This document shows positions 10,535 through 19,532 of a DNA stretch of 64,000 nucleotides, piece after piece. Numbering within the stretch: the first letter of the stretch is position 1; each line of letters starts with the position of its first letter. Under the pieces are notes generated by a model. That model was not told where the DNA came from, made no database searches, and worked only from the letters and a program-made list of their open reading frames with translations. A program made the translations under genes and the position numbers. This stretch comes from Pseudomonas sp. FeN3W (GTDB taxonomy: Bacteria > Pseudomonadota > Gammaproteobacteria > Pseudomonadales > Pseudomonadaceae), in NCBI GenBank assembly GCA_030263805.2, contig CP136010.1, positions 2,867,001 to 2,931,000 of the forward strand. The letters are read 5' to 3'.

Positions 10535-10798
10535 GATGGGCCTCGGTTAGCCGGTTAGCTGAACCGCGAACGATCGGGCCGGGAGCTGGCCAGATGCGTG
10601 ATCGATTCACGGCGTACCGGTTAGTGACCCCATCGATCGCCGCAAGGTTGCCGCCTGCGACGATTTGCATTGCCTATGGCAGCGATATATTCAGCCAATC
10701 GAATGGGCACATTCGAGCGACCCGGCCGGCAAACGGGTAGAATGCCCGGCTTTCGCCGAATATCCCGGCAACGAACGCCGCACCCACAAGGTTCGCCC

Positions 10799-11806
10799 GT
10801 GATCGAATTCCATCAAGTCCACAAAACCTATCGGACCGGCGGCAGGGACGTCCCCGCCCTGCAACCGACGCAGCTGGAGATCGCCTCCGGTGAAGTCTTC
10901 GGCCTGATCGGCCACTCCGGCGCCGGCAAGAGCACCCTGCTGCGCCTGATCAACCGCCTCGAGGAACCCTCCGGCGGGCGCATCCTGGTCAACGGCGAAG
11001 ACGTCACCGCGCTGGATGCCGACGGCTTGCGGCGCTTTCGTCAGCGCGTCGGCATGATCTTCCAGCACTTCAACCTGCTGATGTCCAAGACCGTGGCCGA
11101 CAACGTCGCCATGCCGCTGCGTCTGGCCGGCATCCGCTCGCGCAGCGAGATCGATGCGCGCGTCGCCGCCCTGCTCGATCGCGTCGGCCTCAAGGAGCAC
11201 GCGCGCAAGTATCCGGCGCAGCTCTCCGGTGGCCAGAAGCAGCGCGTCGGTATCGCCCGGGCACTGGCCACCGAGCCGAGCATCCTGCTCTGCGACGAGG
11301 CCACCAGCGCCCTCGATCCGCAGACGACCGCATCGGTGCTGCAACTGTTGGCCGAGATCAACCGCGAGCTGAAGCTGACCATCGTGCTGATCACCCACGA
11401 GATGGATGTGATCCGCCGCGTCTGCGACCGCGTCGCGGTGATGGACGCCGGTGCCATCGTCGAACAGGGGCCGGTCACCGAAGTGTTCCTGCACCCCAAG
11501 CACCCGACCACCCAGCGCTTCGTGCTGGAAGACGAGGCGATGGACGAAAGCGAGCTGCACGACGATTTCGCCCATGTGCCGGGGCGCATCCTGCGCCTGA
11601 CCTTCCAGGGTGACGCCACCTACAAGCCGCTGCTGGGCACCGTCGCCCGTGAAACCGGGGTCGACTACAGCATCCTTTCCGGACGCATCGATCGCATCAA
11701 GGACACCCCCTACGGCCAGCTCACCCTGGCGCTGATCGGCGGTGACATGGCAGCGGCAATGGCACAACTGCAGGCGGCCGACGTGCACGTGGAGGTATTG
11801 CGCTGA
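10799..11806 (+). CDS. metN: Methionine ABC transporter ATP-binding protein
   Basis: 335 aa ATPase of the MetNIQ importer. The N-terminal ABC domain has Walker A GHSGAGKST (about 38), signature LSGGQKQR (about 142) and Walker B ILLCDEAT (about 162). The C-terminal C2/NIL domain (from about 265) binds methionine and gives trans-inhibition in the E. coli homologue. I chose GTG at 10799, preceded by an AAGG ribosome site. The frame stays open 43 codons further up, but those residues have no family resemblance. Its stop overlaps the metI start by one base (TGATG). Confidence 0.92.
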   Translation: MIEFHQVHKTYRTGGRDVPALQPTQLEIASGEVFGLIGHSGAGKSTLLRLINRLEEPSGGRILVNGEDVTALDADGLRRFRQRVGMIFQHFNLLMSKTVADNVAMPLRLAGIRSRSEIDARVAALLDRVGLKEHARKYPAQLSGGQKQRVGIARALATEPSILLCDEATSALDPQTTASVLQLLAEINRELKLTIVLITHEMDVIRRVCDRVAVMDAGAIVEQGPVTEVFLHPKHPTTQRFVLEDEAMDESELHDDFAHVPGRILRLTFQGDATYKPLLGTVARETGVDYSILSGRIDRIKDTPYGQLTLALIGGDMAAAMAQLQAADVHVEVLR

Positions 11807-12471
11807 TGGATGCTCTGTTCACCAACGTAGATTGGTACGAAATCTGGCTGGCGACGCTGGACACCCTGCTGATGCTCGGCGGCTCGCTGCTGTTCACCAT
11901 CATCCTCGGCCTGCCGCTGGGCGTGCTGCTGTTTCTCAGTGGTCCGCGCCAGCTGTTCGAGAACGGCCCGCTGTACGCCGCACTGTCGTTCGTGGTCAAC
12001 GTGCTGCGCTCGCTGCCGTTCATCATCCTGCTGATCGTGATGATCCCCTTCACCGTGCTGATCACCGGCACCTCGCTGGGCGTGGCCGGGGCGATCCCGC
12101 CGCTGGTGGTGGGTGCCGCGCCATTCTTCGCGCGCCTGGTGGAAACCGCCCTGCGCGAGGTGGACCGCGGCATCATCGAGGCGACCCAGGCAATGGGCGC
12201 GACGACGCGGCAGATCATCTTCAGCGCATTGCTGCCGGAAGCGCGTCCGGGCATCATCGCCGCCATCACCGTCACCGCCATCACCCTGGTCTCCTACACC
12301 GCGATGGCCGGTGTGGTGGGTGCCGGCGGCCTCGGCGACCTGGCCATCCGCTTCGGCTACCAGCGTTTCCAGACCGACGTGATGGTGGTCACCGTGGTCC
12401 TGCTGCTGGTACTGGTGCAGGTGCTGCAAAGCGTCGGCGACCGGCTGGTTACCCACTTTTCGCGTAAATGA
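11806..12471 (+). CDS. metI: Methionine ABC transporter permease
   Basis: 221 aa inner-membrane permease with five or so transmembrane helices. The EAA coupling loop is read as EATQAMGATTRQIIFSALLPEA at about 125-146, the site where the MetN ATPase docks. Translationally coupled to metN. A 55-nt gap separates it from metQ. Confidence 0.92.
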   Translation: MDALFTNVDWYEIWLATLDTLLMLGGSLLFTIILGLPLGVLLFLSGPRQLFENGPLYAALSFVVNVLRSLPFIILLIVMIPFTVLITGTSLGVAGAIPPLVVGAAPFFARLVETALREVDRGIIEATQAMGATTRQIIFSALLPEARPGIIAAITVTAITLVSYTAMAGVVGAGGLGDLAIRFGYQRFQTDVMVVTVVLLLVLVQVLQSVGDRLVTHFSRK

Positions 12472-12526
12472 ACCGCAACCAGGGCGAGCGAACCTTCGCA
12501 CCCCGCTCAACCTACGAAGGAACCGA

Positions 12527-13303
12527 ATGATGAAGAAACTGATTGCCGCCCTGGCCACCGTCGCGGCGTTTTCCGCACAGGCTGCCGAAACCCTGACCGT
12601 CGCCGCCACCGCCGTGCCGCACGCCGAGCTGCTGGAGTTCGTCAAGCCGCAACTGGCCGAGCAGGGCGTCGAGCTGAACGTGAAGGTGTTCACCGACTAC
12701 GTGCAGCCGAACATCCAGGTTGCCGAGAAGCGCCTGGACGCCAATTTCTTCCAGCACCAGCCGTATCTGGATGAGTTCAACAAGGGCAAGGGCACCGAGC
12801 TGGTCAGCGTTGCCGGTGTGCACATCGAGCCCTTCGGTGCCTACTCGAGCAAGGTCAAGTCGCTGGACGAGCTGCCCAACGGCGCCACCGTGGTCATCCC
12901 CAACGACGCCACCAACGGCGGCCGCGCCCTGCTGCTGCTGGCCAAGGCCGGCGTGATCACGCTGAAGGACGGCGCCGGCATCACCGCCACGCCGAAGGAC
13001 ATCGCCGAGAACCCGAAGAACATCAAGATTCGCGAACTGGAAGCCGCGACCCTGCCGCGCGTGCTGACCCAGGTCGACCTGGCGCTGATCAACACCAACT
13101 ACGCGCTGGAAGCCAAGCTGAACCCGACCCAGGATGCCCTGGTGATCGAAGGCAGCGACTCGCCCTACGTGAACATCCTGGTCGCCCGTCCGGACAACAA
13201 GGACAGCGAGTCCATGCAGAAGCTGGCCGCCGCGCTGCACAGCGAAGCCGTGCGCCAGTTCATCGAAGAGAAATACCAGGGCGCCGTGGTGCCGGCGTTC
13301 TGA
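12527..13303 (+). CDS. metQ: Methionine-binding protein MetQ (NlpA family)
   Basis: 258 aa periplasmic substrate-binding protein. A signal peptide (MKKLIAALATVAAFSAQAA) is followed by the NlpA fold with TVAATAVPHAELLEFV, FTDYVQPN, NFFQHQPYLDEF and IPNDATNGGRALLLL. No lipobox Cys is present, so it is a soluble periplasmic form rather than a lipoprotein. Two ATG codons are adjacent; the second (12530) fits the usual MKK start equally well. It is the last gene of metNIQ and converges on an alcohol dehydrogenase across a repeat-filled gap. Confidence 0.92.
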   Translation: MMKKLIAALATVAAFSAQAAETLTVAATAVPHAELLEFVKPQLAEQGVELNVKVFTDYVQPNIQVAEKRLDANFFQHQPYLDEFNKGKGTELVSVAGVHIEPFGAYSSKVKSLDELPNGATVVIPNDATNGGRALLLLAKAGVITLKDGAGITATPKDIAENPKNIKIRELEAATLPRVLTQVDLALINTNYALEAKLNPTQDALVIEGSDSPYVNILVARPDNKDSESMQKLAAALHSEAVRQFIEEKYQGAVVPAF

Positions 13304-13324
13304 TCCACCGCGATAGGCCAGGCC

Positions 13325-13438
13325 GTAGGTTGGGGCGGGGGGCGCAGCACCGAGGCCCAACCCGCACCGAGGCGTCGCCTGACGCACCGGCCCGTTGGGC
13401 TTCGCTGCGCTCAGGCTAGGCGCCCCCACCCAACCTAC
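13325..13438. repeat. Palindromic repeat, GTAGGTTGGG type (copy R2)
   Basis: Arms GTAGGTTGGGGCGGGGG and CCCCCACCCAACCTAC with internal AGGCCCAAC/GTTGGGCTT arms. The right-hand 75 or so bases, from CGCACCGAGG to the end, are identical to copy R3 just downstream. The rest of the 349-bp metQ-adh gap (13304-13324, 13439-13485, 13601-13652) shows nothing recognisable. Confidence 0.75.
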
Positions 13439-13485
13439 GACCGACCACCACACTCCGCCCACATGCACAGCCCTGTGGGGGGACC

Positions 13486-13600
13486 GTAGGTTGCGGTTGA
13501 GGCGCGCAGCGCCGAAGCCCAACTCGCACCGAGGCGTCGCCTGACGCACCGGCCCGTTGGGCTTCGCTGCGCTCAGGCTAGGCGCCCCCACCCAACCTAC
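13486..13600. repeat. Palindromic repeat, GTAGGTTG type (copy R3)
   Basis: Second copy in the metQ-adh gap. Its left arm (GTAGGTTGCGGTTGAGGCGC) is the standard form while its right arm is the variant shared with R2 (TCAGGCTAGGCGCCCCCACC). This suggests one copy arose from the other by recent duplication or conversion. Confidence 0.75.
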
Positions 13601-13652
13601 GCGGCCCCACCTACGATCTACTCGAAAACCCGCCGCATGCGGTTTCGATTTT

Positions 13653-14636
13653 TCAGGGCGCCAGCACCGCCGCGCCCTGGAAACGCCCGTGGCGCAGATC
13701 GTCCAGCGCCTGGTTGGCCTGCTCCAGCGGGTAGGCATGGGTTTCGGTATGGATGCCGACCTGCGCCGCGACCGGGAAGAAGTCCAGGCCGTCCTGACGG
13801 GTCAGGTTGGCTACCGAGACCAGCTCGCGCTCGTGCCAGAGGATGTCGTAGGGAAAACTCGGGATGTCGCTCATATGGATGCCGGCGCAGACCACCCGAC
13901 CGCCCTTGCGCACGGCACGCAGTGCCGCCGGCACCAGCTCGCCGGCCGGTGCGTAGATGATCGCCGCGTCCAGCGGCACTGGCGATGACTCGCCCGAATC
14001 ACCAGCCCAGAGCGCCCCCAGCGAACGGGCGAAGTCCTGCGCCGCCAGGTCACCGGGACGACTGAAGGCATAGACATCACGACCCTGCCAGCGCGCGACC
14101 TGCATGACGATATGCGCTGCGGCGCCGAAGCCATACAGGCCGAGACGCTTGCCATCCCCGGCCTTGACCAGCGAGCGCCAGCCGATCAGCCCGGCGCAGA
14201 GCAGCGGTGCCAGTGCCACGGCGTCGCCCTCCTCACCCAGATCGAAGGCGAAACGCGCATCGGCCACCACGTACTCGGCATAGCCGCCGGGCCGCGTGTA
14301 ACCGGTGAACTGCGGCGCGTCGCAGAGGTTTTCCTCGGCGTGCTGGCAATAGCTGCAGGTGCCGCAGGTATGCCCGAGCCAGGGGATGCCGACCCGCTGG
14401 CCCAGCTCGAAGCCACTGACGCCTTCGCCCAGCGCATCGACGCGGCCGACGATTTCGTGGCCGGGAATGATCGGCAGCGGCGCCTCCGGCAACTCGCCAT
14501 CCACCACGTGCAAGTCGGTGCGGCAGACGCCGCAGGCCAGTACCTTGACCCGCAGCTCACCGGGCCCCGGTTGCGGCTCGGGCAGCTCGCGCAGCTGCAA
14601 CGGTTGGCCAATCTGTTCCAGCAACATGGCGCGCAT
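13653..14636 (-). CDS. Zinc-dependent alcohol dehydrogenase (MDR superfamily)
   Basis: 327 aa, cytoplasmic NAD(P)-dependent alcohol/aldehyde oxidoreductase. Catalytic zinc ligands appear in GVCRTDLHV (Cys, about 37) and PGHEIVG (His-Glu, about 60). The structural zinc loop CGTCSYCQHAEENLC (about 91-105) is intact. The cofactor domain has a degenerate GLYGFGAAAHI nucleotide loop (about 167). An AGGAG ribosome site precedes the ATG. The best-matching group is the short zinc-binding alcohol dehydrogenase family of about 330-345 aa; the substrate is unknown. It stands alone between repeats and a VOC gene. Confidence 0.82.
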   Translation of the reverse strand: MRAMLLEQIGQPLQLRELPEPQPGPGELRVKVLACGVCRTDLHVVDGELPEAPLPIIPGHEIVGRVDALGEGVSGFELGQRVGIPWLGHTCGTCSYCQHAEENLCDAPQFTGYTRPGGYAEYVVADARFAFDLGEEGDAVALAPLLCAGLIGWRSLVKAGDGKRLGLYGFGAAAHIVMQVARWQGRDVYAFSRPGDLAAQDFARSLGALWAGDSGESSPVPLDAAIIYAPAGELVPAALRAVRKGGRVVCAGIHMSDIPSFPYDILWHERELVSVANLTRQDGLDFFPVAAQVGIHTETHAYPLEQANQALDDLRHGRFQGAAVLAP

Positions 14637-14732
14637 CGACGTCTCTCCTTTCGTCTCCGTTCTGCTGAGGGTAGGCCGATCGGCAGAAAAAGGCTCTAGA
14701 CTCGAAGCGTCCCATGCTCAGGAGTTCCACCT

Positions 14733-15158
14733 ATGACGCTTTCGCCCTTCCATCTCGCCATTCCCGTCCACGATCTGGCCGCCGCCCGCGCCTTCTACGG
14801 CGAGGCGTTCGGCTGCGCCGAGGGCCGCAGCAGCGAGCACTGGGTGGATTTCGATTTCTTCGGCCACCAGCTGGTGATCCACGAAGCGCCGAAGATGCCG
14901 CATCAGGAGGCGGCGCACAGCAACCCGGTGGATGGCCACGACGTGCCGGTGCCGCACTTCGGCGTGGTGCTCGGCTGGGAACAATGGGAAGCGCTGGCCG
15001 AGCGGCTGAAGGCACGTGGCACGCGCTTCGTCATCGAGCCCTACGTGCGCTTCCAAGGCCAGGTCGGCGAGCAGGCCACCATGTTCCTGCTCGATCCCTG
15101 CGGCAACGCCCTGGAGTTCAAGGCGTTCAAGGACATCGGCCAGCTGTTCGCCAAGTGA
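14733..15158 (+). CDS. VOC (glyoxalase/dioxygenase fold) family protein
   Basis: 141 aa single-domain protein of the vicinal oxygen chelate superfamily. The beta-alpha-beta-beta-beta modules start at FHLAIPVHDLAAARAFYGEAFG (about 6) and at HFGVVLGWEQW (about 75). Likely metal ligands are His7, His75 and the Glu of NALEFKAF near the C-terminus. A CAGGAG ribosome site sits 8 nt before the ATG. Members include glyoxalase I-like and fosfomycin-resistance-like enzymes, and the reaction cannot be assigned here. It ends 6 bp from the convergent gamma carbonic anhydrase gene. Confidence 0.78.
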   Translation: MTLSPFHLAIPVHDLAAARAFYGEAFGCAEGRSSEHWVDFDFFGHQLVIHEAPKMPHQEAAHSNPVDGHDVPVPHFGVVLGWEQWEALAERLKARGTRFVIEPYVRFQGQVGEQATMFLLDPCGNALEFKAFKDIGQLFAK

Positions 15159-15164
15159 GCGGGC

Positions 15165-15701
15165 TCAGCCGCGCTCGGCGAGGTGCTGGTCCTTGAGCTT
15201 GACGTAGTTGCCGGCGGTATAGCTGAAGAAGCTGCGCTCCTTGTCGGTCAGCGGCCGCGCCTGCTTCACCGGGCTGCCGACGTAGAGGTAGCCCGACTCG
15301 AGCGTCTTGCCCGGCGGCACCAGGCTGCCGGCGCCGATGATCACCTCGTCCTCGACCACCACGCCGTCCATCACGATCGAGCCCATGCCGACCAGGATGC
15401 GGTTGCCCAGGGTGCAACCGTGCAGGGTGACCTTGTGCCCGACCGTGACCTCGTCGCCGATGGTCAGCGGAAAGCCGTCCGGGTTGTACGGCCCGGCATG
15501 GGTGATGTGCAGCACGCTGCCGTCCTGGATGCTCGAGCGCGCACCGATGCGGATGCGGTGCATGTCGCCGCGGATCACCGTCAACGGCCACACCGAGCTG
15601 TCGGCGCCGATCTCGACATCGCCGATGACCACGGCGGAGTCGTCGACGAACACGCGCTCGCCCAGTTGTGGAGTGCTGTTGTGGTAGCTGCGTATCGCCA
15701 C
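15165..15701 (-). CDS. Gamma-class carbonic anhydrase family protein
   Basis: 178 aa left-handed beta-helix protein (YrdA/PaaY type) that forms trimers with zinc at subunit interfaces. Hexapeptide repeats run from about 15 to 150. The metal-binding histidines appear in VLHITHAG (about 68-73) and VGHKVTLHGC (about 90-96), and the conserved RGDMHRIRIG segment is present. Activity as a true carbonic anhydrase is uncertain for this subfamily. It is divergent from prlC. Confidence 0.85.
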   Translation of the reverse strand: MAIRSYHNSTPQLGERVFVDDSAVVIGDVEIGADSSVWPLTVIRGDMHRIRIGARSSIQDGSVLHITHAGPYNPDGFPLTIGDEVTVGHKVTLHGCTLGNRILVGMGSIVMDGVVVEDEVIIGAGSLVPPGKTLESGYLYVGSPVKQARPLTDKERSFFSYTAGNYVKLKDQHLAERG

Positions 15702-15824
15702 GATAGAAACCTCTTTGGCTGCGGGAAGGGTCGATTGTAATTAAGATGGGCGGCATTGCCGCTGCGGACCCGGGCTGAGCAGCATGCCGCCCGCCGTGGT
15801 CAGAGTAACAACCGGCCGACCGGC

Positions 15825-15853
15825 GTTGAAAAAGCACGACAGCGCGTCCATCT
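15825..15853 (+). promoter_or_regulatory. Possible sigma-32 (heat-shock) promoter for prlC
   Basis: GTTGAAA, a 14-bp spacer and GTCCATCT closely follow the RpoH consensus CTTGAAA-N(11-16)-CCCCATNT. The element is 74 bp before the prlC start. prlC/opdA is a heat-shock gene in E. coli as I recall it, which makes the match plausible. Found by eye only. Confidence 0.45.
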
Positions 15854-15926
15854 AGGACATCTGCCTGCCACGTCCGGCCTCGCTCCAGCGAGCGGCCTGC
15901 AATCCTCTTCGTCACAAGGTGTCCCC

Positions 15927-17978
15927 GTGAGCGCGAACAATCCCCTGCTGCAAGAATTCGACCTGCCACCCTACTCCGAGATTCGCCCGGAGCACGTCGA
16001 ACCAGCCGTCGACACCATCCTCGGCGACAACCGCGTGGCGATCCAGGAGCTGCTCAGCCGCCCGGCCGAGAGCCTGGACTGGCAGACCCTGGTGGTCGGA
16101 CTGGACGAGCTGAACGAGCGCCTCGCCCGCGCCTGGGGCCCAGTCGGCCACCTCAACTCCGTGTGCAACAGCCCGGAATTGCGCACGGCCTACGAGGCCT
16201 GCCTGCCCAAGCTGTCGGCCTACTACACCGAACTCGGGCAGAACCGCGCGCTGTTCGAGGCCTACCAGGCGCTGGCCGCGAGCCCCGCGGCTGCCGGTTT
16301 CGAGGTGGCGCAGCAGACCATCCTCGAGCATTCGCTGCGCGATTTCCGCTTGTCCGGCATCGACCTGCCGCCGGTCGAGCAGCAGCGCTTCGGCGCCATC
16401 CAGATGAAGCTTGCCGAGCTCGGCAGCAAGTTCTCCAACCAGCTGCTGGACGCCACTCAGGCCTGGACCCGGCACATCACCGACGAAAGCCTGCTGGCCG
16501 GCATCACCGATTCGGCCAAGGCGCAGATGGCCGAGGCAGCCAAGGCCAAGGGCCTCGACGGCTGGCTGATCAGCCTGGAATTCCCCAGCTACTACGCGGT
16601 GATGACCTACGCCGACAACCGCGCCCTGCGCGAGGAGGTCTACACCGCCTACTGCACCCGCGCCTCGGACCAGGGCCCGAACGCCGGGCAGTTCGACAAC
16701 GGTCCGGTAATGGCCGAGATCCTCGAACTGCGCCATGAGCTGGCCGGGCTGCTCGGCTACGGCAACTTCGCCGAGCTGTCGCTGGCAACCAAGATGGCCG
16801 AATCCACCGAGCAGGTGCTGAATTTCCTGCGTGACCTGGCGCTGCGCAGCAAGCCGTTCGCCGAGCGCGACCTGGCCGAACTGCGCGCCTTCGCCGCCGA
16901 GCAGGGTCTGGACGACCTGCAGAGCTGGGACCTCGGCTACTACGCCGAGAAGCTGCGCCAGCAGCGCTACAGCCTGAACCAGGAAGAACTGCGCGCCTAT
17001 TTCCCCATCGACAAGGTGCTGTCCGGGCTGTTCAGCATCGTCCAGCGCCTGTACGGCATCGAGATCCACGAGCTGGAAGGCTTCGATGGCTGGCATCCGG
17101 ACGTGCGCCTGTTCGAAATCCGCGAGCACGGCCAGCACGTCGGGCGCTTCTTCTTCGACCTCTACGCGCGACCGAACAAGCGTGGCGGCGCCTGGATGGA
17201 CGGCGCCCGCGACAAGCGCCGCACCGCTGACGGCACGCTGCAGACGCCGGTGGCCAACCTGGTCTGCAACTTCACCCCGCCGGTGGGCGAGCGCCCGGCG
17301 CTCTTGACCCATGACGAGGTCACCACGCTGTTCCACGAATTCGGCCATGGCCTGCACCACCTCTTGACCCAGGTCGAGCACGCTGGCGCGTCGGGCATCA
17401 ACGGCGTGGCCTGGGATGCGGTGGAGCTGCCGAGCCAGTTCATGGAGAACTGGTGCTGGGACCCCGAAGGCCTGGCGCACATTTCCGGCCACTACCAGAC
17501 CGGCGAAGCCCTGCCGCAGGACAAGCTGGACATGATGCTGGCGGCGAAGAACTTCCAGTCCGGCATGATGATGGCGCGCCAGCTGGAGTTCTCCCTGTTC
17601 GACTTCGAACTGCACGCCACCCACGGCGACGGCCGCAGTGTGCTCGAGGTGCTCGAACATATCCGCGACGAGGTCTCGGTGATGCGCCCACCAGCGTACA
17701 ACCGCTTCCCCAATAGCTTCGCGCACATCTTCTCCGGCGGTTACGCGGCCGGCTACTACAGCTACAAGTGGGCCGAGGTGTTGTCGTCCGACGCCTTCTC
17801 GCGCTTCGAGGAAGAAGGGGTGTTCAACGCCGAGACCGGGCGCGCCTTCCGCGAGGCGATCCTGGCCCGTGGCGGCTCCCAGGAGCCGATGGTACTGTTC
17901 GTCGATTTCCGAGGCCGCGAGCCGTCCATCGACGCCCTGCTGCGCCACCTCGGGCTGGTAGCGGAGGCTGCGGCATGA
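15927..17978 (+). CDS. prlC: Oligopeptidase A (M3 family metallopeptidase)
   Basis: 683 aa cytosolic zinc oligopeptidase that degrades short peptides, including cleaved signal peptides. The thermolysin-like catalytic motif FHEFGHGLHHLL is at about 470, with the third zinc-ligand Glu about 25 residues on. The long helical N-terminal region and the YAAGYYSYKWAEVL substrate loop near 610 are typical. GTG at 15927 matches the family N-terminus (SANNPLLQEFDLPPY); the frame is open further up without similarity. The stop overlaps the next gene's start (ATGA). Confidence 0.92.
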   Translation: MSANNPLLQEFDLPPYSEIRPEHVEPAVDTILGDNRVAIQELLSRPAESLDWQTLVVGLDELNERLARAWGPVGHLNSVCNSPELRTAYEACLPKLSAYYTELGQNRALFEAYQALAASPAAAGFEVAQQTILEHSLRDFRLSGIDLPPVEQQRFGAIQMKLAELGSKFSNQLLDATQAWTRHITDESLLAGITDSAKAQMAEAAKAKGLDGWLISLEFPSYYAVMTYADNRALREEVYTAYCTRASDQGPNAGQFDNGPVMAEILELRHELAGLLGYGNFAELSLATKMAESTEQVLNFLRDLALRSKPFAERDLAELRAFAAEQGLDDLQSWDLGYYAEKLRQQRYSLNQEELRAYFPIDKVLSGLFSIVQRLYGIEIHELEGFDGWHPDVRLFEIREHGQHVGRFFFDLYARPNKRGGAWMDGARDKRRTADGTLQTPVANLVCNFTPPVGERPALLTHDEVTTLFHEFGHGLHHLLTQVEHAGASGINGVAWDAVELPSQFMENWCWDPEGLAHISGHYQTGEALPQDKLDMMLAAKNFQSGMMMARQLEFSLFDFELHATHGDGRSVLEVLEHIRDEVSVMRPPAYNRFPNSFAHIFSGGYAAGYYSYKWAEVLSSDAFSRFEEEGVFNAETGRAFREAILARGGSQEPMVLFVDFRGREPSIDALLRHLGLVAEAAA

Positions 17979-18253
17979 ACGACGAAGTAACCCGTGTCAC
18001 CCCCAAGCGCTTCATCGCCGGGGCCGTGTGCCCGGCGTGCGGCGGCACGGACTGCATCAAGATGTGGGACGTCGACGGTGTGCCGCATCGCGAATGCATC
18101 GATTGCGGCTACGCCGACACCCTCAATGCGCAGGGCCAGTCGGTACCGACCGAGCTCGGCACGCGGGTGAACAAGGTGCAGCCCAAGCCGGCCAACCCGC
18201 AGGTGCAGTCGGTGCAGTTTTTCCCCAACCCGAAATTGAAGAAGCCCGAGTAG
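17975..18253 (+). CDS. YheV-family putative zinc ribbon protein
   Basis: 92 aa. Residues 1-55 carry two Cys pairs, CPACGG (about 19) and CIDCGY (about 44), which should form a small zinc ribbon. The C-terminal 35 residues are Pro/Gln/Lys-rich and look unstructured. It is translationally coupled to prlC (4-nt overlap), the same linkage seen in other gammaproteobacteria. No biochemical function is known to me. Confidence 0.8.
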   Translation: MNDEVTRVTPKRFIAGAVCPACGGTDCIKMWDVDGVPHRECIDCGYADTLNAQGQSVPTELGTRVNKVQPKPANPQVQSVQFFPNPKLKKPE

Positions 18254-18258
18254 CCGCT

Positions 18259-19035
18259 GTGCTGCACCTGACCTGCGGCGACCTGGCCGGCGACAGCGTG
18301 CGTGCGCTGCTGGCCAGGCACGAGCCTGAGGCACAGGTGCGGGTATTGCGCGACGACCTGGCCGTCGGGCCGTTGAGCGGCGTGGACAGCGCGCCTTGTG
18401 CTGCTCGCGCCGCATTCTGGGAGCAGGTCTGGCCCGCTGAGGTGGCGCCGCGCCCGGCGTTCGCCGATGAGCTGGCGGCTGATGCACGCTGGCTAGCCAA
18501 CCTAGCCAAACAGGCTGCAGCCGTAACGGTTTGGCACGGCGACAGCGCATCCGAACAGCTGCTGCTGGCGCGCGTCGCCGCGGCATTGCAGGGCTCAAGC
18601 TGTGGACTGCATGAAGTCTCTTGCGGTACCGGAGACAGCCGCGCCGGCCAGCGCAAGGCGGTGTCCATGCATTCGCCCGAAGCACTGGCGGCGCTCTACC
18701 GTCCCCAGGCGGTTCCGGCATCTCGCCAGACTGAACTGGCCGCGGTCTGGCACGAGCAGCGCGCCAGCTCGCATGACATTCGCCGCTGGTGCGAGGGGGC
18801 GTTTCGGGGCGAAGACTATCGGCTGATCGACGCGGCGCTGGTCGCTGCCAGCCCCAACCAGTTCGCTCCGCTGGCGCGTGCGATGGCCGAGGTCATGGGC
18901 CATTGCGACGGCTTCTTTGCCACCGATTTCTTCCTCTACTGGCGCGCCCGTGAACTGGCTGCGGCCGGGCAGCTGGAATTGCGCGGCGATTCGGCGGCCG
19001 GCTACCGGGACCTGCAGGTCCGCCGCCTCGGTTGA
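18259..19035 (+). CDS. DUF1835 domain-containing protein
   Basis: 258 aa if GTG at 18259 is the start, five bases after the previous stop. The N-terminus VLHLTCGDLAGDSVRALL and the RDDLAVGPLSG turn (about 33) are the DUF1835 signature. A helical DUF3658-like C-terminal part follows, with WHEQRASSHDIRRWCEG and DFFLYWRARELAAAGQLELRG. No enzyme motif is evident and no membrane segment is seen. It is probably the third gene of the prlC unit. Function is unknown. Confidence 0.7.
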   Translation: MLHLTCGDLAGDSVRALLARHEPEAQVRVLRDDLAVGPLSGVDSAPCAARAAFWEQVWPAEVAPRPAFADELAADARWLANLAKQAAAVTVWHGDSASEQLLLARVAAALQGSSCGLHEVSCGTGDSRAGQRKAVSMHSPEALAALYRPQAVPASRQTELAAVWHEQRASSHDIRRWCEGAFRGEDYRLIDAALVAASPNQFAPLARAMAEVMGHCDGFFATDFFLYWRARELAAAGQLELRGDSAAGYRDLQVRRLG

Positions 19036-19076
19036 AGGTGCCAGAAGGTCCGGGATGCACCCAACGGGGCCAGCGC

Positions 19077-19187
19077 GTAGGTTGGGTTGAGACGCGCAGC
19101 GCCGAAGCCCAACACTCGGTACGCCGCATACCCCATTCCGGCATGACGCTCCGCTCGTTGGGCTTCGCTGCGCTCAACCCAACCTAC
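19077..19187. repeat. Palindromic repeat, GTAGGTTGGGTTGAG type (copy R4)
   Basis: Near-perfect arms GTAGGTTGGGTTGAG and CTCAACCCAACCTAC, with inner arms AGCCCAAC and GTTGGGCT. It lies inside the first unit of the tandem duplication. Confidence 0.8.
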
Positions 19188-19308
19188 AGGCTGCCTTGCC
19201 CACAGACGATCCCGGGTGCGCTCCGCGCACCAGCTAGTATCGCGCCGCCCCAAAAAGCCCGCGGTGCGCGGGGCACCTGCCTATCCGTGCGATGCGGCCT
19301 TTCAGCGC

Positions 19309-19419
19309 GTAGGTTGGGTTGAGGCGCGCAGCGCCGAAGCCCAACACTCGGTACGCCGCATACCCCATTCCGGCATGACGCTCCGCTCGTTGGGCTTCGC
19401 TGCGCTCAACCCAACCTAC
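19309..19419. repeat. Palindromic repeat, GTAGGTTGGGTTGAG type (copy R5)
   Basis: Almost identical to R4; the visible change is GAGGCGCGC in place of GAGACGCGC after the left arm. It lies inside the second unit of the tandem duplication. Confidence 0.8.
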
Positions 19420-19532
19420 AGGCTGCCTTGCCCACGACGATCCCGGGTGCGCTCCGCGCACCAGCTGAGATCGCGCCGCCCCAAAAGCCCGCGGTGCGCG
19501 GGGCACCTGCCTATCCGTGCGATGCGGCCCTT

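Noticed and set aside
10535..10798. Riboswitch or other RNA control ahead of metNIQ
   Set aside because: The 264-bp region shows no SAM riboswitch core, no strong hairpin with T-run and no methionine-box pattern that I can recognise.
19077..19419. CRISPR array
   Set aside because: The repeats are about 110-bp palindromes in a 232-bp period with near-identical spacers. This is unlike short direct repeats with unique spacers, and no cas gene is present.
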